Assembly: GCF_014334735.1 (NCBI RefSeq)
Contig: NZ_CP060587.1
Coordinates: 744,001-808,000, forward strand
Direction of reading: 5' to 3'
Origin: Aeromicrobium senzhongii
GTDB taxonomy: Bacteria; Actinomycetota; Actinomycetes; Propionibacteriales; Nocardioidaceae
Length of the DNA stretch: 64,000 nucleotides
The position numbers and the translations under genes were made by a program. Positions 9,141 through 20,036 of this stretch are shown one piece after another (position 1 is the stretch's first letter; every line of letters begins with the position of its first letter). The notes below the pieces were generated by a model. That model was not told the DNA's origin and did not search any database. It worked only from the letters and a program-made list of their open reading frames with translations.

Positions 9141-10538
9141 TCAGGGGTGCGTCATGCTCATGACGTCGAGTGCCTGGTCGAGGTCGGCCTCGCTGATGTC
9201 GCCGCGCTCGACGTAGCCCTCCTCGATGACGACCTGGCGGATCGTCTTGCGCTCCTTGACCGACTTCTTGGCGATCGCGGCCGCGTTCTCGTAGCCGATG
9301 TGGCGGTTGAGCGGCGTCACGACGGACGGGCTCGACTCGGCCAGCTCGCGGCAGCGGTCGACGTCGGCGGTGATGCCGTCGATGCAGCGGTCGGCCAGCG
9401 TCGTCGAGGCGTTCGCCAGCAGGCGCATCGACTCGAGGATGTTGCGGCCGATGACCGGCAGCATGACGTTGAGCTCGAACGAGCCGGAGGCGCCGGCGAA
9501 GGCGATCGCGGCGTCGTTGCCGATGACCTGGGCGCACACCATGAGCGTCGCCTCGGGCAGGACCGGGTTGACCTTGCCGGGCATGATGCTCGAGCCGGGC
9601 TGCAGGTCGGGCAGGTGGATCTCGCCCAGGCCCGTGCGGGGGCCCGAGCCCATCCAGCGCAGGTCGTTGTTGATCTTGACCAGGCTGACGGCGATGGTGC
9701 GCAGCTGGCCCGACATCTCGACCAGGCCGTCGCGGGCGCCCTGCGCCTCGAAGTGGTCGCGCGCCTCGGTCAGCGGCAGGCCCGTGCGCTCGGCGAGGAT
9801 CTCGATGACGCGCTGGGGGAAGCCCTTCGGCGTGTTGATGCCCGTGCCGACGGCGGTGCCGCCCAGGGGGACCTCGGCCGTGCGCGGCAGCGACGCCTCG
9901 ATGCGCTCGATGCCGCGGCGGATCTGCGCCGCGTAGCCGTTGAACTCCTGGCCCAGGGTGACGGGCGTGGCGTCCATGAGGTGCGTGCGGCCGGACTTCA
10001 CGACGTCGGCGAACTCGGCGCCCTTGGCCTCGAGGCTCTTCGCGAGGTGGTCCAGGGCCGGGATCAGCGTGTTGAGGGCCGAGTCCGTGGCGGCGACGTG
10101 GATCGAGGTCGGGAACACGTCGTTGCTGGACTGCGAGGCGTTGACGTGGTCGTTCGGGTGCACCTCGATGCCCGAGTTCCGGGTGGCGAGGGTCGCGATG
10201 ACCTCGTTCGTGTTCATGTTGCTCGACGTGCCGGAGCCCGTCTGGAACACGTCGATGGGGAAGTGGCCGTCGTGACCGCCGGAGGCGACCTCGTCAGCGG
10301 CGGCGACGATCGCGTCGGCCATGTCCTGGTCGAGGATGCCCAGCTCGGCGTTCGCGGTCGCGCAGGCCGCCTTGATCTGCGCCAGCGCGCGGATCTGGGA
10401 GGACTCGATCGGCGTGCCGGAGATCGGGAAGTTCTCGACGGCGCGCTGGGTCTGGGCCCGGTAGAGGGCGTCGGCGGGGACCTTGACCTCGCCCATGGTG
10501 TCGCGCTCGATGCGCCATTCCTTGTTGTTCTCGGTCAT
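9141..10538 (-). CDS. fumC: Class II fumarate hydratase
   Basis: A 465-residue fumarase C that interconverts fumarate and malate in the TCA cycle. The family signatures are intact: [13 protein letters not shown] near residue 100, [11 protein letters not shown] with the substrate His, and the flexible catalytic loop [11 protein letters not shown] near 310-320 with the active Ser. Length is normal. The ATG at 10538 lies 7 bases after a TAGGGT box (10546-10551, minus strand), suggesting a leaderless mRNA. It sits next to glpX in the same orientation, an arrangement also seen in Mycobacterium tuberculosis (Rv1098c-Rv1099c), here with one hydrolase gene between. Confidence 0.97.
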   Translation of the reverse strand: MTENNKEWRIERDTMGEVKVPADALYRAQTQRAVENFPISGTPIESSQIRALAQIKAACATANAELGILDQDMADAIVAAADEVASGGHDGHFPIDVFQTGSGTSSNMNTNEVIATLATRNSGIEVHPNDHVNASQSSNDVFPTSIHVAATDSALNTLIPALDHLAKSLEAKGAEFADVVKSGRTHLMDATPVTLGQEFNGYAAQIRRGIERIEASLPRTAEVPLGGTAVGTGINTPKGFPQRVIEILAERTGLPLTEARDHFEAQGARDGLVEMSGQLRTIAVSLVKINNDLRWMGSGPRTGLGEIHLPDLQPGSSIMPGKVNPVLPEATLMVCAQVIGNDAAIAFAGASGSFELNVMLPVIGRNILESMRLLANASTTLADRCIDGITADVDRCRELAESSPSVVTPLNRHIGYENAAAIAKKSVKERKTIRQVVIEEGYVERGDISEADLDQALDVMSMTHP

Positions 10539-10606
10539 GCCTCGCACCCTAGTGGGCGCGGCGCGGATCGTCCGTTTCGGGTCGAGGCGCGCGCGTGTGT
10601 GAGGGG

Positions 10607-11530
10607 TCAGCGGGCGCGCTCGGCGTTCGCGACGATCGCGTCGACGAACGTGCCGTACAGCTGCGCGGGGAGATCGTGGCCCATGCCGGCGATCTCGAGC
10701 AGCGCGGCACCGGGGATCGCCGCGGCGGTGGCGCGACCGCCGGAGCGGTGCACCAGCAGGTCCTGGGAGCCGTGGATCACCTGGGTGGGCACCGAGACGG
10801 CGCGGAGCCGCTCGGTGCGATCGCTCTGGGTCAGGACCGCCAGCATGTGGCGCGAGACGCCGCTGGCGATCCAACCGCGGTCGTAGGTCTCGAGGGCGCG
10901 GGCGTGGGCGACGTCGTCGGGAGTGGGGAAGGCCGGCGACGCCATGACCTTGCCGTTGCGGACCGAGGTCTCGGCGAACTCGGGGCGGGTACGACCAGCC
11001 GGGGCCAGCATCGTGCGGATCACGAGCGGATGGATCCAGCCCGCCGTGCGCCGGCCCGTGGTGGACATGATGGAGGTCAGGGAGCGCACCCGGGACGGAT
11101 GCTCGACGGCCATCGTCTGGGCGATCATCCCGCCCATCGACACGCCGACGACGTGGGCGGCGTCGATGCCCAGGTGGTCCAGGAGGCCGACGGCGTCGTC
11201 GGCCAGGTCGTCGATCCCGTACGGCGCCGTGCCGCGGCCGAGGAACGCCTTGACGACGTCGGTGCGCGACACCTGGTGGTGCCGCAGCTTCGTCGAGCGC
11301 CCGGTGTCGCGGTTGTCGTAACGGATGACGTGGAACCCGCGTCCGGCCAGCAGCCGGCAGAACTCCTCGGGCCACCACGTCATCGGGCCGCCGAGTCCCA
11401 TGATCAGCAGGACGGGCTGATCCTGCGGGTCACCGAAGGTCTGGTGGCACAGGTCCAGGCCGCTGGGCAGGTGCGCGAAGAGCTCGCCGGAGACGGCGAT
11501 GTCCTCCTCGCGTGCCTGCCCGGCGTCCAT
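10607..11530 (-). CDS. Alpha/beta hydrolase
   Basis: A 307-residue cytoplasmic alpha/beta hydrolase. Oxyanion strand region [17 protein letters not shown], then [10 protein letters not shown], the nucleophile elbow GVSMGG with Ser near residue 127, and late [10 protein letters not shown] and GMGHDLP supplying the acid and His. This pattern resembles esterases of the RdmC/aclacinomycin methylesterase and epoxide-hydrolase-like group, but the substrate is unknown. Its ATG lies 4 bases after the glpX stop, so it is translationally linked to glpX. Nothing indicates secretion. Confidence 0.88.
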   Translation of the reverse strand: MDAGQAREEDIAVSGELFAHLPSGLDLCHQTFGDPQDQPVLLIMGLGGPMTWWPEEFCRLLAGRGFHVIRYDNRDTGRSTKLRHHQVSRTDVVKAFLGRGTAPYGIDDLADDAVGLLDHLGIDAAHVVGVSMGGMIAQTMAVEHPSRVRSLTSIMSTTGRRTAGWIHPLVIRTMLAPAGRTRPEFAETSVRNGKVMASPAFPTPDDVAHARALETYDRGWIASGVSRHMLAVLTQSDRTERLRAVSVPTQVIHGSQDLLVHRSGGRATAAAIPGAALLEIAGMGHDLPAQLYGTFVDAIVANAERAR

Positions 11531-11534
11531 CGGA

Positions 11535-12542
11535 TCAGTGCTCGTAGTCGATGGTGGAGAACGCCGCGAGCTTGTGCAGCTGGTGCTCGCTGCGGATCGT
11601 GCGGATCGTGCCCGAGCGCGAGCGCATGACGATCGACTCCGTCGTGGCGCTGCCGGCGCCGTAGCGGACGCCGCGCATGAGGTTGCCCGTCGTGATGCCG
11701 GTGGCCACGAAGAAGCAGTCGTCGCCGGTGACGAGGTCCTCGGTGTGCAGGATCCGGTCGAGGTCGTGGCCGGCGTCGATGGCGCGCTGACGCTCGTCGT
11801 CGTCGACGGGCGTGAGGCGGGCCTGGATGACGCCGCCGAGGCATTTCATGGCGACGGCGGTGATGATGCCCTCGGGCGTGCCGCCGATGCCCAGCAGCAG
11901 GTCGACGCCGGAGCCGGGGCGGGCCGCGGTGATGCCGCCGGCCACGTCGCCGTCCTGGATGAACTTGATGCGGGCGCCGGTCTGGCGGATCTCCTGGACC
12001 AGCGCGTCGTGGCGCGGTCGGTCGAGCACGCACACGGTGACGTCCTCGACGTCCAGGCCCTTGGCCTTGGCGACGATCGAGATGTTCTCGGCGGCAGGCA
12101 GCCGGATGTCGACCTTGTCGGCGGCCTCGGGGCCGGTGATGAGCTTCTCCATGTAGTAGACCGCGGACGGGTCGTACATCGAGCCGCGCGGCGAGACCGC
12201 CATGACCGAGATCGCGTTGGGCAGGCTCTTGGCCGTCAGCGTCGTCCCGTCGATCGGGTCGACGGCCACGTCGCACTCCGGTCCGGTGCCGTCGCCGACG
12301 TTCTCGCCGTTGTAGAGCATCGGGGCGTCGTCCTTCTCGCCCTCGCCGATCACGACGACACCGTTCATCGCGACGGTGTTGATCATCGAGCGCATGGCGT
12401 TGACGGCGACGCCGTCCGCACCGTTCTTGTCGCCTCGTCCGACCCAGCGGCCGGCGGCCATGGCGCCGGCTTCGGTCACGCGGACGAGGTCCAGGGCGAG
12501 GTTGCGGTCGGGGGCGGCCTCGGCGGGCTTCAGGTGGTCCAC
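11535..12542 (-). CDS. glpX: Class II fructose-1,6-bisphosphatase
   Basis: A 335-residue GlpX, the gluconeogenic phosphatase that converts fructose 1,6-bisphosphate to fructose 6-phosphate; in many actinobacteria it is the only such enzyme. Metal-binding and family motifs visible: [58 protein letters not shown]. The start is the GTG at 12542: a TAGGAT box (12549-12554, minus strand) ends 6 bases before it and no ribosome site is present. The divergent neighbour is a DUF4245 gene, the same arrangement as in mycobacteria. Confidence 0.96.
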   Translation of the reverse strand: MDHLKPAEAAPDRNLALDLVRVTEAGAMAAGRWVGRGDKNGADGVAVNAMRSMINTVAMNGVVVIGEGEKDDAPMLYNGENVGDGTGPECDVAVDPIDGTTLTAKSLPNAISVMAVSPRGSMYDPSAVYYMEKLITGPEAADKVDIRLPAAENISIVAKAKGLDVEDVTVCVLDRPRHDALVQEIRQTGARIKFIQDGDVAGGITAARPGSGVDLLLGIGGTPEGIITAVAMKCLGGVIQARLTPVDDDERQRAIDAGHDLDRILHTEDLVTGDDCFFVATGITTGNLMRGVRYGAGSATTESIVMRSRSGTIRTIRSEHQLHKLAAFSTIDYEH

Positions 12543-12548
12543 GCGGTC

Positions 12549-12554
12549 ATCCTA
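12549..12554 (-). promoter_or_regulatory. -10 box TAGGAT before glpX
   Basis: TAGGAT on the minus strand ends 6 bases before the GTG start of glpX, consistent with leaderless transcription. Confidence 0.5.
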
Positions 12555-12619
12555 CTGGTAGCGCCGGTTACGCTGGCTGATGCGACCAGACGGTCTCACA
12601 CCTCACGAACAGGAGCACG

Positions 12620-13153
12620 ATGAGCGGCTACTCCCGGGGCGTTCCCGCGATGGGCGACGTGCTGCGCTCGGTGCTCGTGCTGGGTGCGGTCGTCGTCGGG
12701 CTGTTCCTCTTCGGCCGGTTGCTGACGGTGACCCCCGACAACCCCACCTCCGAGGTCGATTGGCGCACCGCCGCCTCCGGCGTCGAGAGCCGGGCGGGCT
12801 TCGTCCCGCTGGTGCCCGCCGAGGTGCCCGACCGGTGGCGGGTGACGCGCGCCGAGCTGATCGACGACCGGTGGCAGCTGAACGTGATCACCGAGAAGGA
12901 CAAGTACGTCGGCCTGAGCCAGCGCCGCGGGGATGCCAAGGCGCTGAGCGCGCTGGTCGAGGACCGCGCCCCCGGTGCGAAGCCGGCCGGCGACGTGCGG
13001 ATCGACGGACAGTCCTGGCAGGTGGGCACCGGGCCGAAGGGCGCGGTGACACTGTCCCGGCTCGTCGGCGGTGACGCCGTCGTGGTCACCGGCAACGCCG
13101 GTCAGTCCGTGATCGAGGACTACGTGGCGTCGTTGGAGCCCTTCTCGTCCTGA
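12620..13153 (+). CDS. DUF4245 membrane-anchored protein
   Basis: A 177-residue protein with a single N-terminal membrane segment ([19 protein letters not shown], about residues 14-33) and an extracytoplasmic domain containing [17 protein letters not shown], the characteristic opening of DUF4245. The ribosome site AGGAG lies 4 bases before the ATG, so this message has a leader; a TACGCT box about 45 bases upstream may be its promoter. Function is unknown; the family is largely actinobacterial and conserved beside glpX. Its last 34 bases overlap the convergent xseB coding region. Confidence 0.85.
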   Translation: MSGYSRGVPAMGDVLRSVLVLGAVVVGLFLFGRLLTVTPDNPTSEVDWRTAASGVESRAGFVPLVPAEVPDRWRVTRAELIDDRWQLNVITEKDKYVGLSQRRGDAKALSALVEDRAPGAKPAGDVRIDGQSWQVGTGPKGAVTLSRLVGGDAVVVTGNAGQSVIEDYVASLEPFSS

Positions 13154-13350
13154 GCCCCGTCCAGCCGGGCGCGCGCGCCGTCGAGCCAGCGCTGGCACGC
13201 CTCGGCAAGGGCCTCGCCGCGCTCCCACAGGGCCAGTGACTCCTCGAGCGTGGTGCCGCCGGTCTCGAGTCGCTGCACGATCGTGACCAGCTCGTCGCGG
13301 GCCTGCTCGTAGGTCAGCTCGGAGGGGTCCGGCTGGGTCGGCTCACTCAT
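13120..13350 (-). CDS. xseB: Exodeoxyribonuclease VII small subunit
   Basis: A 76-residue XseB, the small subunit of exonuclease VII, a single-strand-specific DNA nuclease. The family core [37 protein letters not shown] is present (read here in part: [13 protein letters not shown] and [12 protein letters not shown]). It overlaps the end of xseA by 8 bases, the usual xseA-xseB order, and its C-terminal codons overlap the convergent DUF4245 gene by 34 bases. Confidence 0.95.
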   Translation of the reverse strand: MSEPTQPDPSELTYEQARDELVTIVQRLETGGTTLEESLALWERGEALAEACQRWLDGARARLDGAQDEKGSNDAT

Positions 13351-14566
13351 GTGGGTGCTCCTGCAGTTCGGTGACGCGGACGGTGGCCCGTCCGTCGGTC
13401 AGGTGGAGGACGAGCTCGTCGCCGGCGGCGAGCGGCTCGATGGAGGTCACGGCATGCCCGGCGGGGTCGAGTGCCACGGCGTATCCCCGGCGCATGGTGG
13501 CCAGCGGTGACAGGGCGCGGACGCGGGCCAGGTGATGGCCGATCTCGTCGTGCGCGCGGTCGAGGCGGCTGCCCATGGCTCGGCGGGCACGCTCGCGCTG
13601 GGCCAGGACGAGGTCCTGCTGGGAGTCGACGAACGCCGACGGTGAGCGCAGGACCGGGCGGCTGCGCAGGGCGGCCAGACCGGCCAGCTCTCGGTGGACC
13701 TGGGCCGCGACGGCCTGGCGGGCCCGTTCGCGGGCGGCGGCGAGTCCGGCCAGCTCGTCGCCGACGTGCGGCACCACGCGCTTGGCCGCGTCGGTGGGGG
13801 TGGAGGCGCGCAGGTCCGCGACGAGGTCGAGCAGGGGCACGTCCGGCTCGTGGCCGATCGCACTGACGACCGGCGTGGTGGCGGCGTAGACGGCCCGCAC
13901 GAGGGCCTCGTCGGAGAACGGCAGCAGGTCTTCGAGGGCACCGCCGCCGCGCGCGATGACGATCACGTCCACGTGAGCCGCGGCGTCCAGCTCGCGCAGG
14001 GCCGCGATGACCGCGGTGGCGGACTGCGATCCCTGCATCAGGGCGTGGCGCACCTCGAGGGTGGCTCCGGGCCAGCGGTCGCGGACGTTCTGGATCACGT
14101 CGCGCTCGGCCGCCGAGCCCTTGCCGGTGACCAGGCCGATCGCGGTCGGCAGGACCGGCAGCGGCCGCTTCCAGCGCGCCTCGAACAGTCCTTCGGCGGC
14201 CAGCAGCTGGCGGCGGCGCTCGAGCTGGGCCAGCAGCTCGCCCTCGCCGGTGGGACGGATCTCGAGCAGTTTCAGCGAGAGCCGGCCGTTGGGGGAGTAG
14301 AACTCGGGCTTGGCGTGGACGATGACGCGCGTGCCGTCGGTGATGGGGCTGGCACTGGACTCGACCACGGCGCGGAAGGCGATGGCGCTGATGCTCATGG
14401 TGGCGGCCAGGTCGCGCAGCGTGAGGTAGTAGGTGTTGCCGCTGAGCTTCGGCTGGACGACCTCGGCCTCGACCCAGACCGCGCCGAGCTTGCCGATCCA
14501 CCCCTGCAGAGCGAGCGAGATGCTGCGCAGCGGCGCGGGGGAGTCCGCGCTCGTCTCGAGGGCCAT
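13343..14566 (-). CDS. xseA: Exodeoxyribonuclease VII large subunit
   Basis: A 407-residue XseA. An OB-fold domain at the N-terminus (about residues 15-110, with [13 protein letters not shown]) binds single-stranded DNA; the catalytic domain follows with [19 protein letters not shown] and [21 protein letters not shown], and the Tn-helical C-terminal part binds XseB. The long open frame extends upstream to 14668, but the ATG at 14566 is preceded by TAGGGT (14574-14579, minus strand) with 7 bases between, and matches the usual protein start. It is divergent from ispH with about 68 bases between start codons. Confidence 0.95.
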   Translation of the reverse strand: MALETSADSPAPLRSISLALQGWIGKLGAVWVEAEVVQPKLSGNTYYLTLRDLAATMSISAIAFRAVVESSASPITDGTRVIVHAKPEFYSPNGRLSLKLLEIRPTGEGELLAQLERRRQLLAAEGLFEARWKRPLPVLPTAIGLVTGKGSAAERDVIQNVRDRWPGATLEVRHALMQGSQSATAVIAALRELDAAAHVDVIVIARGGGALEDLLPFSDEALVRAVYAATTPVVSAIGHEPDVPLLDLVADLRASTPTDAAKRVVPHVGDELAGLAAARERARQAVAAQVHRELAGLAALRSRPVLRSPSAFVDSQQDLVLAQRERARRAMGSRLDRAHDEIGHHLARVRALSPLATMRRGYAVALDPAGHAVTSIEPLAAGDELVLHLTDGRATVRVTELQEHPHE

Positions 14567-14621
14567 GGGGCCCACCCTATGAGTCCGGTGTGACGGTGTG
14601 CCCGGGGCTCGGCCCGGTCGG

Positions 14622-14627
14622 TACGCT
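14622..14627 (+). promoter_or_regulatory. -10 box TACGCT before ispH
   Basis: TACGCT ends 7 bases before the ispH ATG at 14635, without a ribosome site, consistent with a leaderless transcript. The divergent xseA box TAGGGT lies at 14574-14579 on the other strand. Confidence 0.5.
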
Positions 14628-14634
14628 GGGGGCC

Positions 14635-15624
14635 ATGTCCACACAGGTCGAACTCGGCATGCCCGCAACCTCGGGCCAGGTCCTCCTGGCCGACCCGCGC
14701 GGATACTGCGCGGGAGTCGACCGCGCGGTCATCACCGTGGAGAAGGCGCTCGACCTGTACGGGGCTCCCGTCTACGTGCGCAAGCAGATCGTCCACAACA
14801 AGCACGTCGTGAACGATCTGGCCGCCCGAGGCGCGATCTTCGTCGAGGAGCTCGACGAGGTCCCGCCGGGCGCGACCGTCGTCTTCAGCGCCCACGGCGT
14901 GTCCCCGGCCGTGCACGCGCAGGCCGCCGAGCGCAGCCTCAAGACGATCGACGCCACCTGCCCGCTGGTCACCAAGGTGCACCACGAGGCGCGCCGCTTC
15001 GCCCAGGAGGACTACCGCATCCTGTTGATCGGCCATGCCGGTCACGAGGAGGTCGAGGGCACCGCGGGTGAGGCTCCCGAGCACATCACCTTGGTCGAGC
15101 ACCCCGACGACGTCGCGGCGCTGGAGTTCCCCGAGGGCACCCGGCTCAGCTGGCTGAGCCAGACCACCCTCAGCGTCGACGAGACGATGGAGACGGTCCG
15201 CCGTCTGCGCGAGAAGTTCCCGCAGTTGGAGGATCCGCCCAGCGACGACATCTGCTACGCCACCCAGAACCGTCAGGTCGCCGTCAAGGAGATCGCGAAG
15301 GACGCCGATCTGGTGATCGTGGTCGGCTCGGCGAACTCGTCGAACTCGGTTCGGCTGGTCGAGGTCGCCCTCGAGGCCGGCGCCAAGGCGTCGTACCGGA
15401 TCGACGACATCAGCGAGATCGACGACGCGTGGCTCGAGGGCGTCAGCACCGTGGGCGTGACCTCCGGTGCCTCGGTCCCCGACGACCTCGTCCAGGAGGT
15501 GCTGGTCTACCTCGGCGAGCGCGGCATCGGCAACGCCAAGGCGATCCGCACGGCGGACGAGTCGCTCATCTTCGCCCTGCCGCCCGAGCTGCGCCGCGAC
15601 ATCAAGGCCGCTTCACAGGCTTGA
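14635..15624 (+). CDS. ispH: 4-hydroxy-3-methylbut-2-enyl diphosphate reductase (IspH/LytB)
   Basis: A 329-residue IspH, the [4Fe-4S] enzyme of the last step of the MEP isoprenoid pathway, producing IPP and DMAPP. The three cluster cysteines are in [21 protein letters not shown] and [11 protein letters not shown]. The conserved VHNKHVV and SAHGVSP motifs are also present. ATG 14635 is selected over the longer frame because of the TACGCT box 7 bases upstream. The last 23 bases overlap the convergent ggt gene. Position beside xseA and a DUF6542 gene matches mycobacterial lytB2. Confidence 0.97.
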   Translation: MSTQVELGMPATSGQVLLADPRGYCAGVDRAVITVEKALDLYGAPVYVRKQIVHNKHVVNDLAARGAIFVEELDEVPPGATVVFSAHGVSPAVHAQAAERSLKTIDATCPLVTKVHHEARRFAQEDYRILLIGHAGHEEVEGTAGEAPEHITLVEHPDDVAALEFPEGTRLSWLSQTTLSVDETMETVRRLREKFPQLEDPPSDDICYATQNRQVAVKEIAKDADLVIVVGSANSSNSVRLVEVALEAGAKASYRIDDISEIDDAWLEGVSTVGVTSGASVPDDLVQEVLVYLGERGIGNAKAIRTADESLIFALPPELRRDIKAASQA

Positions 15625-17431
15625 CCACCAGGCCGGTGCCGCCGCCACGACGCTGCGGCTCGGCCGCGGCCGTCATGAGTCCGCGCCGGTCCACCTCGAT
15701 GGTGGCCGCCGCGCCGATCTCGGCGGCCGACGTGAACGTGTCGCCCGAGGGCACGAGCGTCTGGCCGAACGGCGCCAGGATGGACTGGTAGCGCTCGATG
15801 AAGGCCGGCTCCGCGGGCGTGTTCGCGGCGTTGCGCTGTGAGGCGCGCGGTGCGGCCACCGCCTGGGGCAGCGTCATCCCGAGATCGATCCGGTTGATGA
15901 GGATCTGCAGCACCGTCGTGATGATGGTGGCGCCGCCGGGCGAGCCCAGGACGAGGCGGACCTTGCCCTTATCGGTGACGATCGTCGGCGACATCGACGA
16001 GCGCGGGCGCTTGCCCGGCTCGATGCGGTTCGGGTCGGCCGGGTCGTACACGGCGGTGAAGTCGGTCAGCTCGTTGTTGAGCAGGAAGCCGCGTCCCGGC
16101 ACCGTGATGCCCGAGCCGCCGGTCTGCTCGATCGTGAGCGTGTAGGCCACGGCGTTGCCCCAGCGGTCGACGACCGACAGGTGCGTGGTGGACACGTTCT
16201 CGGTGTCCGGCTTCTCCGCCTTCGCCGCGGTCGCACAGCCGGCGCCGTCGAGCGCGCCGGGCGCGACGGGGCGGATGGACGCCTGCGCCGGGTCGATCGT
16301 GCAGTCACGCGAGTTCGCGAACCGCTGGCTCAGCAGGGTCTGGGTCGGGACATCGACGAATGCCGGATCGCCGACGTAGGCGTTGCGGTCGGCGAACGCG
16401 CGGGCGGACGCCTCGAGGTACAGGTGCAGGCTCTGGCCGAGACGGGCTCCGCCGCCGAGGCGGTGGTTCTCGAGGATGTTGAGCGCCTCGCCCACGGTGG
16501 TGCCGCCGGACGAGCCGGGCGCCATGCCGTAGACGTCCAGTCCGCGGTAGCGGACGTGGGTGGGCTTCTGCAGTCGCACCGAGTAGTTCTTGAGGTCCCG
16601 CGTGGTCATCGTGCCGGGCGGCACGGGCAGGGTGGTGGCCGGATCCTTCGGGGGGTTCTGGACGGTCTGCGCGATCTCGTCGGCCAGGCGACCGGTGTAG
16701 AACGCCTTCGGACCCCTGACGGCGATCAGGGCGTAGGTGCGCGCGAGGTCGGGATTACGGAAGCGCGATCCCACCTGCGGGGCGTCACCGTTCGGCAGGA
16801 AGAGCCGGGAGCTCTCGGGGAACGCCGCGAAGCGCTTGGCGTTGTCGAGGGTCTGGTTGCGGAAGGTCTGGTCCACGGTGAAGCCCTGAGCGGCGAGCGA
16901 GATCGCGGGCACCAGGTTGCGGGCCAGGGAGCGCTTGCCGAAGCGGCGGGAGGCCTCGTTCCAGGTGGCGACGGTGCCGGGGACGCCGACCGAGACGCCG
17001 GAGGTGACCAGTTCGGGCGTGAATCGGTACGGCTGGCCCGTGGCCGGGTCGATGAACGAGTCGGGCTTGATCCCCGCGGGGGCGGTCTCGCGGCCGTCGA
17101 TCGTGGTGACCTTGCCGGTGCGGCCGTCGCGGAAGACGAAGTACCCGCCGCCGCCGACTCCGGCGCTGTAGGGCTCGGTGACGCCGAGGGCCGCGGCGGT
17201 GGCCACGGCAGCGTCGGCCGCGTTGCCGCCGGCCTTGAGGACCGCGAGCCCGGCACGGCTGGCGTCCGCGTCGACGGAGCTGACCGCGCCTCCGTAGCCG
17301 TACGAGGTCGGCGTGGCCTGGGCGGCAGGGCGCGGTTTCGCGCTTCGCGCCTCGGCGGGCGACTGCAGGGCCACCGCACCGGCGGCCAGGGTCAGGGCCG
17401 ACAGGGCGGCGACGGAGCGGCGGATCAGCAT
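15602..17431 (-). CDS. ggt: Gamma-glutamyltransferase, secreted
   Basis: A 609-residue gamma-glutamyltranspeptidase precursor. The N-terminus has a basic start and a hydrophobic signal region ending near ALQSPAEA, so it is exported. It self-cleaves before Thr415 in the motif [17 protein letters not shown], which becomes the N-terminal nucleophile of the small subunit. Substrate-binding GMAPGSSGG and SSMSPTIV motifs are present. It hydrolyses or transfers the gamma-glutamyl group of glutathione-like peptides; since this lineage makes mycothiol, the physiological substrate may be imported glutathione or other gamma-glutamyl compounds. A ribosome site GGGGGGAAA precedes the ATG. Its 3' end overlaps ispH by 23 bases on the opposite strand. 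Confidence 0.94.
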   Translation of the reverse strand: MLIRRSVAALSALTLAAGAVALQSPAEARSAKPRPAAQATPTSYGYGGAVSSVDADASRAGLAVLKAGGNAADAAVATAAALGVTEPYSAGVGGGGYFVFRDGRTGKVTTIDGRETAPAGIKPDSFIDPATGQPYRFTPELVTSGVSVGVPGTVATWNEASRRFGKRSLARNLVPAISLAAQGFTVDQTFRNQTLDNAKRFAAFPESSRLFLPNGDAPQVGSRFRNPDLARTYALIAVRGPKAFYTGRLADEIAQTVQNPPKDPATTLPVPPGTMTTRDLKNYSVRLQKPTHVRYRGLDVYGMAPGSSGGTTVGEALNILENHRLGGGARLGQSLHLYLEASARAFADRNAYVGDPAFVDVPTQTLLSQRFANSRDCTIDPAQASIRPVAPGALDGAGCATAAKAEKPDTENVSTTHLSVVDRWGNAVAYTLTIEQTGGSGITVPGRGFLLNNELTDFTAVYDPADPNRIEPGKRPRSSMSPTIVTDKGKVRLVLGSPGGATIITTVLQILINRIDLGMTLPQAVAAPRASQRNAANTPAEPAFIERYQSILAPFGQTLVPSGDTFTSAAEIGAAATIEVDRRGLMTAAAEPQRRGGGTGLVVKPVKRP

Positions 17432-17561
17432 GGATTTCCCCCCGGAGATCGACGTCCTGTCACGGTAGGGCGCCCTGCGCGGGTCGGCAACCAGGCGGCG
17501 GTCCGGTGGCGCGAGGGCGGATCTTCGCTAGCGTGCAGATCGGCCGACGATGGAGGACGTC

Positions 17562-17966
17562 ATGAACGCCCACAAGACCCTGCTGTTCACCACGGTGACG
17601 TCCGCAGTACTGGCGGTGGCGATCGTTCTCCTCTACCCGGTGCTGATCGAGCCCGGGGACGACTTCGAGGCCGGCCTGCTGTTCTTCCTGCTGCTCGTCC
17701 CGGGTCTCGGTGCCGGGGTGCCGATCATCTTCAGCGCCGTGGTGCACGCCCGGTACGGGCGGACTGACCGCTGGGTGCCGGGGGCGGCGTCGGTCGCGGT
17801 CGTCGTCGCCGTGCTCGTGCTCCTGGGCAAGGACGGCAGTCCGGGGAACCTGCTGCCCACGGGCGCGATCGTGATCGCGATGTTCGTGGGGGCGTCACTG
17901 CTCGCGAACTGGGCAGGTCGCCGGTTCGTGCCGACCGAGGGCGGGGAGGTCAGCGGCGGACGGTGA
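17562..17966 (+). CDS. Small membrane protein, unknown function
   Basis: A 134-residue protein I do not recognise. It has four hydrophobic segments (about residues 7-25, 37-60, 75-90 and 100-120 of the protein), separated by short loops, the first loop acidic (EPGDDFE). The ATG at 17562 is chosen because TGGAGGACGTC forms a good ribosome site before it; the earlier ATG at 17550 overlaps that site. A TAGCGT box at 17529-17534 is a possible promoter. It is convergent with the next gene, overlapping it by 17 bases. Confidence 0.6.
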   Translation: MNAHKTLLFTTVTSAVLAVAIVLLYPVLIEPGDDFEAGLLFFLLLVPGLGAGVPIIFSAVVHARYGRTDRWVPGAASVAVVVAVLVLLGKDGSPGNLLPTGAIVIAMFVGASLLANWAGRRFVPTEGGEVSGGR

Positions 17967-18396
17967 GGATCCGGCCCACGATCACGGCGATCGCGATGGC
18001 ATGACCGACCAACAGCGGGACGCCGTGGGCGATCGTGGCCGAGAGGGTGCGGCCGAAGACGCCCGTTCCCTCGGGCATTCCGCTGATGACGATGGCATCG
18101 GGTGCCAGCGTCGCCACGACGAGCAGCGCGCCCACCAGCAGGACCGGCGGCATGATGCCGGCGGTGAACATCCCGCGCTCCTGCACCGCGGTGGCCGCGC
18201 TGATCACGACGAGGACGAAGGCGACGGAGAACGCCAGGCCGAGTCGGCCGTCGAGGAGGTCCAACGCGGTGACGGTGGCGAGGCCCAGAACGGAGCACAC
18301 CACTGCGGCTCGCGGCGTCAGGTCGTACCTGGCGGCCGCGGCCGGGGTCCTGGCCAGGGCGATGACGGCGCCGGCTGCCGGCGAACTCATGGTCAT
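17950..18396 (-). CDS. DUF6542-type membrane protein
   Basis: A 148-residue protein with about four membrane segments, for example AAVVCSVLGLATVTALDLLDGRLGLAF (read in part) and LLVGALLVVATLAP, and a conserved RGMFTAGIMPP loop; this is the layout of the small DUF6542 proteins found next to lytB/ychF in actinobacteria. Function unknown. Its ATG overlaps the rmuC stop (ATGA), so it is coupled to rmuC; an alternative start at 18390 lies 7 bases after a TAACGT box. Assignment to DUF6542 is by resemblance and gene order. Confidence 0.6.
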   Translation of the reverse strand: MTMSSPAAGAVIALARTPAAAARYDLTPRAAVVCSVLGLATVTALDLLDGRLGLAFSVAFVLVVISAATAVQERGMFTAGIMPPVLLVGALLVVATLAPDAIVISGMPEGTGVFGRTLSATIAHGVPLLVGHAIAIAVIVGRILTVRR

Positions 18397-19469
18397 GACG
18401 TTAGTTCATCGAGCAGCTCTGGCGCCGTCATGACGCGGGGTGTCGCCTCGATCACACGCGGGTGGAACGGCGGCTCGTCGTCGACCTTCAGATCGTGCAG
18501 GCGCCGTGCGCTGACCAAGAGTCGCGACTCGACCGACGCGACGGTGTCGTTGTAGGAGCGAACGGCCCGCTCGAGGGAGGACCCGAGCTTGTCGACGTGA
18601 CCGGCCACGGTGCCGAGGCGCTCGTAGAGCTCGCGTGCCGCGCGGTGGATCTCGCGGGCGTTCTCGGCGACGGACTCCTGGGTCCACGCCAGGGCGACGG
18701 TACGCAGCAGCGCGACGAGGGTGGTGGGCGATGCGAGGACGACCTGGCGCTCGGCGGCGTGCTCCAGCAGGCCGGCGTCGGCCTCGAGCGCGGCCGAGAG
18801 GAACGACTCGCCGGGGACGAACAGGACGACGAACTGCGGGGCCGACTCGAACTGGCGCCAGTAGGACTTCGCGGCCAGCTGGTCGACGTGGCTGCGCAGC
18901 TGACGGGCGTGACGGTCGAGGTGGGCCTCGCGCGCCTCGGGCTCGTCCGTGGCGGTGGCGTCGAGGAACGCGTCCAGCGGCACCTTCGAGTCGACGACGA
19001 TGTGACGGTCGCCCACGAGGCGCACGACCATGTCGGGGCGCAGGCGGCCGCCGTCGGTGGCGACCTGGAGGTCGAAGTCGCAGTGCTCGACCATGCCGGC
19101 GAGCTCGGCGGTGCGCCGCAGGTGCAGCTCGCCCCAGCGGCCGCGGACCTCGGGTCGGCGCAGCGCCGTGGCCAGGGACGCGGTCTCGCGGCGCAGCGCC
19201 TCGCCGGTGACGCGGACGGACTCGACCTGCTCGCGCAGCTGCGCGTGCCACTCGATCCGGCTGGCCTCGAGGTCGCGCAGGCGCGAGTCGAAGCGGTCGA
19301 GGCTCTCGCGCACGGGCTCGACCGCCCGCGCGGTGGCGGCGCTGGCGACGTCCACGTCCTGGGCGGAGGCGGGACGGTCGCGGGCACCCAGGACGTAGCC
19401 GAGGACTCCGGCCAGGGCGGCGACGAGCAACAGGGCGAACAGCACGGTCAGGCTGGGGAAGGTGGCCAT
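18393..19469 (-). CDS. rmuC: DNA recombination protein RmuC
   Basis: A 358-residue RmuC-family protein. One N-terminal membrane segment (LTVLFALLLVAALAGVLGYVLG) is followed by a helical coiled-coil region and the RmuC domain with VRGRWGELHLRRTAELAGM, RPDMVVRLVGDRHIVVDSK (in part) and FVVLFVPGESFLSAAL. RmuC limits certain DNA inversions and is predicted to have a restriction-endonuclease-like fold. The open frame extends farther upstream but MATFPSL at 19469 is the natural start, just before the membrane segment. It is cotranscribed with the DUF6542-type gene. Confidence 0.9.
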   Translation of the reverse strand: MATFPSLTVLFALLLVAALAGVLGYVLGARDRPASAQDVDVASAATARAVEPVRESLDRFDSRLRDLEASRIEWHAQLREQVESVRVTGEALRRETASLATALRRPEVRGRWGELHLRRTAELAGMVEHCDFDLQVATDGGRLRPDMVVRLVGDRHIVVDSKVPLDAFLDATATDEPEAREAHLDRHARQLRSHVDQLAAKSYWRQFESAPQFVVLFVPGESFLSAALEADAGLLEHAAERQVVLASPTTLVALLRTVALAWTQESVAENAREIHRAARELYERLGTVAGHVDKLGSSLERAVRSYNDTVASVESRLLVSARRLHDLKVDDEPPFHPRVIEATPRVMTAPELLDELTS

Positions 19470-19582
19470 GCGGCCATGGTGTCGGCGCGCACCGACAGTT
19501 CTGGCAGTTGACGGCACCGCACGGTGGACAGGCAGCGGCGCCGAGCGGAACCATCGAGGGACCGGCACGTCCAGGAGGCACC

Positions 19583-20032
19583 ATGGCGAAGATGACACTC
19601 CGGCTCAGCACGACCTTGGAGTCCCGCGGCCCCGCGGCCGCGGTGATCCTCACGGACGAGCAGGTGGAGGCCCTCGGCGCCGGCCGGGCGTTCCCGGTGC
19701 GGGTCACGATCGGCGACGCGTCCCAGCCGGCCCGGCTGGCCCGGATGGGGGACGAGAACCTCATCGGCCTCAGCAAGGCCAAGCGTGAGGCCCTGGGCGT
19801 GCAGATCGGCGAGGAGGTGGACGTGCGGATCGAGCTCGACGAGGCGCCGCGCGAGGCGGAGGTCCCCGATGCCCTGGCTCAGGGGCTCGCGGCCGCGGGG
19901 CTGCGCGACGTCTTCGACGCACTGGCCCCCTCGCGTCGCAGGGAGCATGCGCGTGCCGTGACCGAGGCGAAGAAGGACGACACGCGCGAGCGCCGGGTCC
20001 AGAAGGTCCTCGACGCCCTGCGCGGGTCGTGA
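19583..20032 (+). CDS. DUF1905 / YdeI (OmpD-associated) family protein
   Basis: A 149-residue two-part protein. Residues 1-90 match DUF1905 (MTLRLSTTLESRGPAAAVILTDEQVEAL and the GLSKAKREALGVQIGEEVDV segment, read in part), a small beta-barrel domain. Residues 95-145 match the YdeI/OmpD-associated region with VPDALAQGL, DALAPSRRREHARAV and a helical ARERRVQKVL-like tail. Members have been linked to bacteriocin protection, but a general role is not known. An AGGAGG ribosome site lies 6 bases before the ATG. It stands alone between rmuC and a convergent monooxygenase gene. Confidence 0.8.
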   Translation: MAKMTLRLSTTLESRGPAAAVILTDEQVEALGAGRAFPVRVTIGDASQPARLARMGDENLIGLSKAKREALGVQIGEEVDVRIELDEAPREAEVPDALAQGLAAAGLRDVFDALAPSRRREHARAVTEAKKDDTRERRVQKVLDALRGS

Positions 20033-20036
20033 GCGC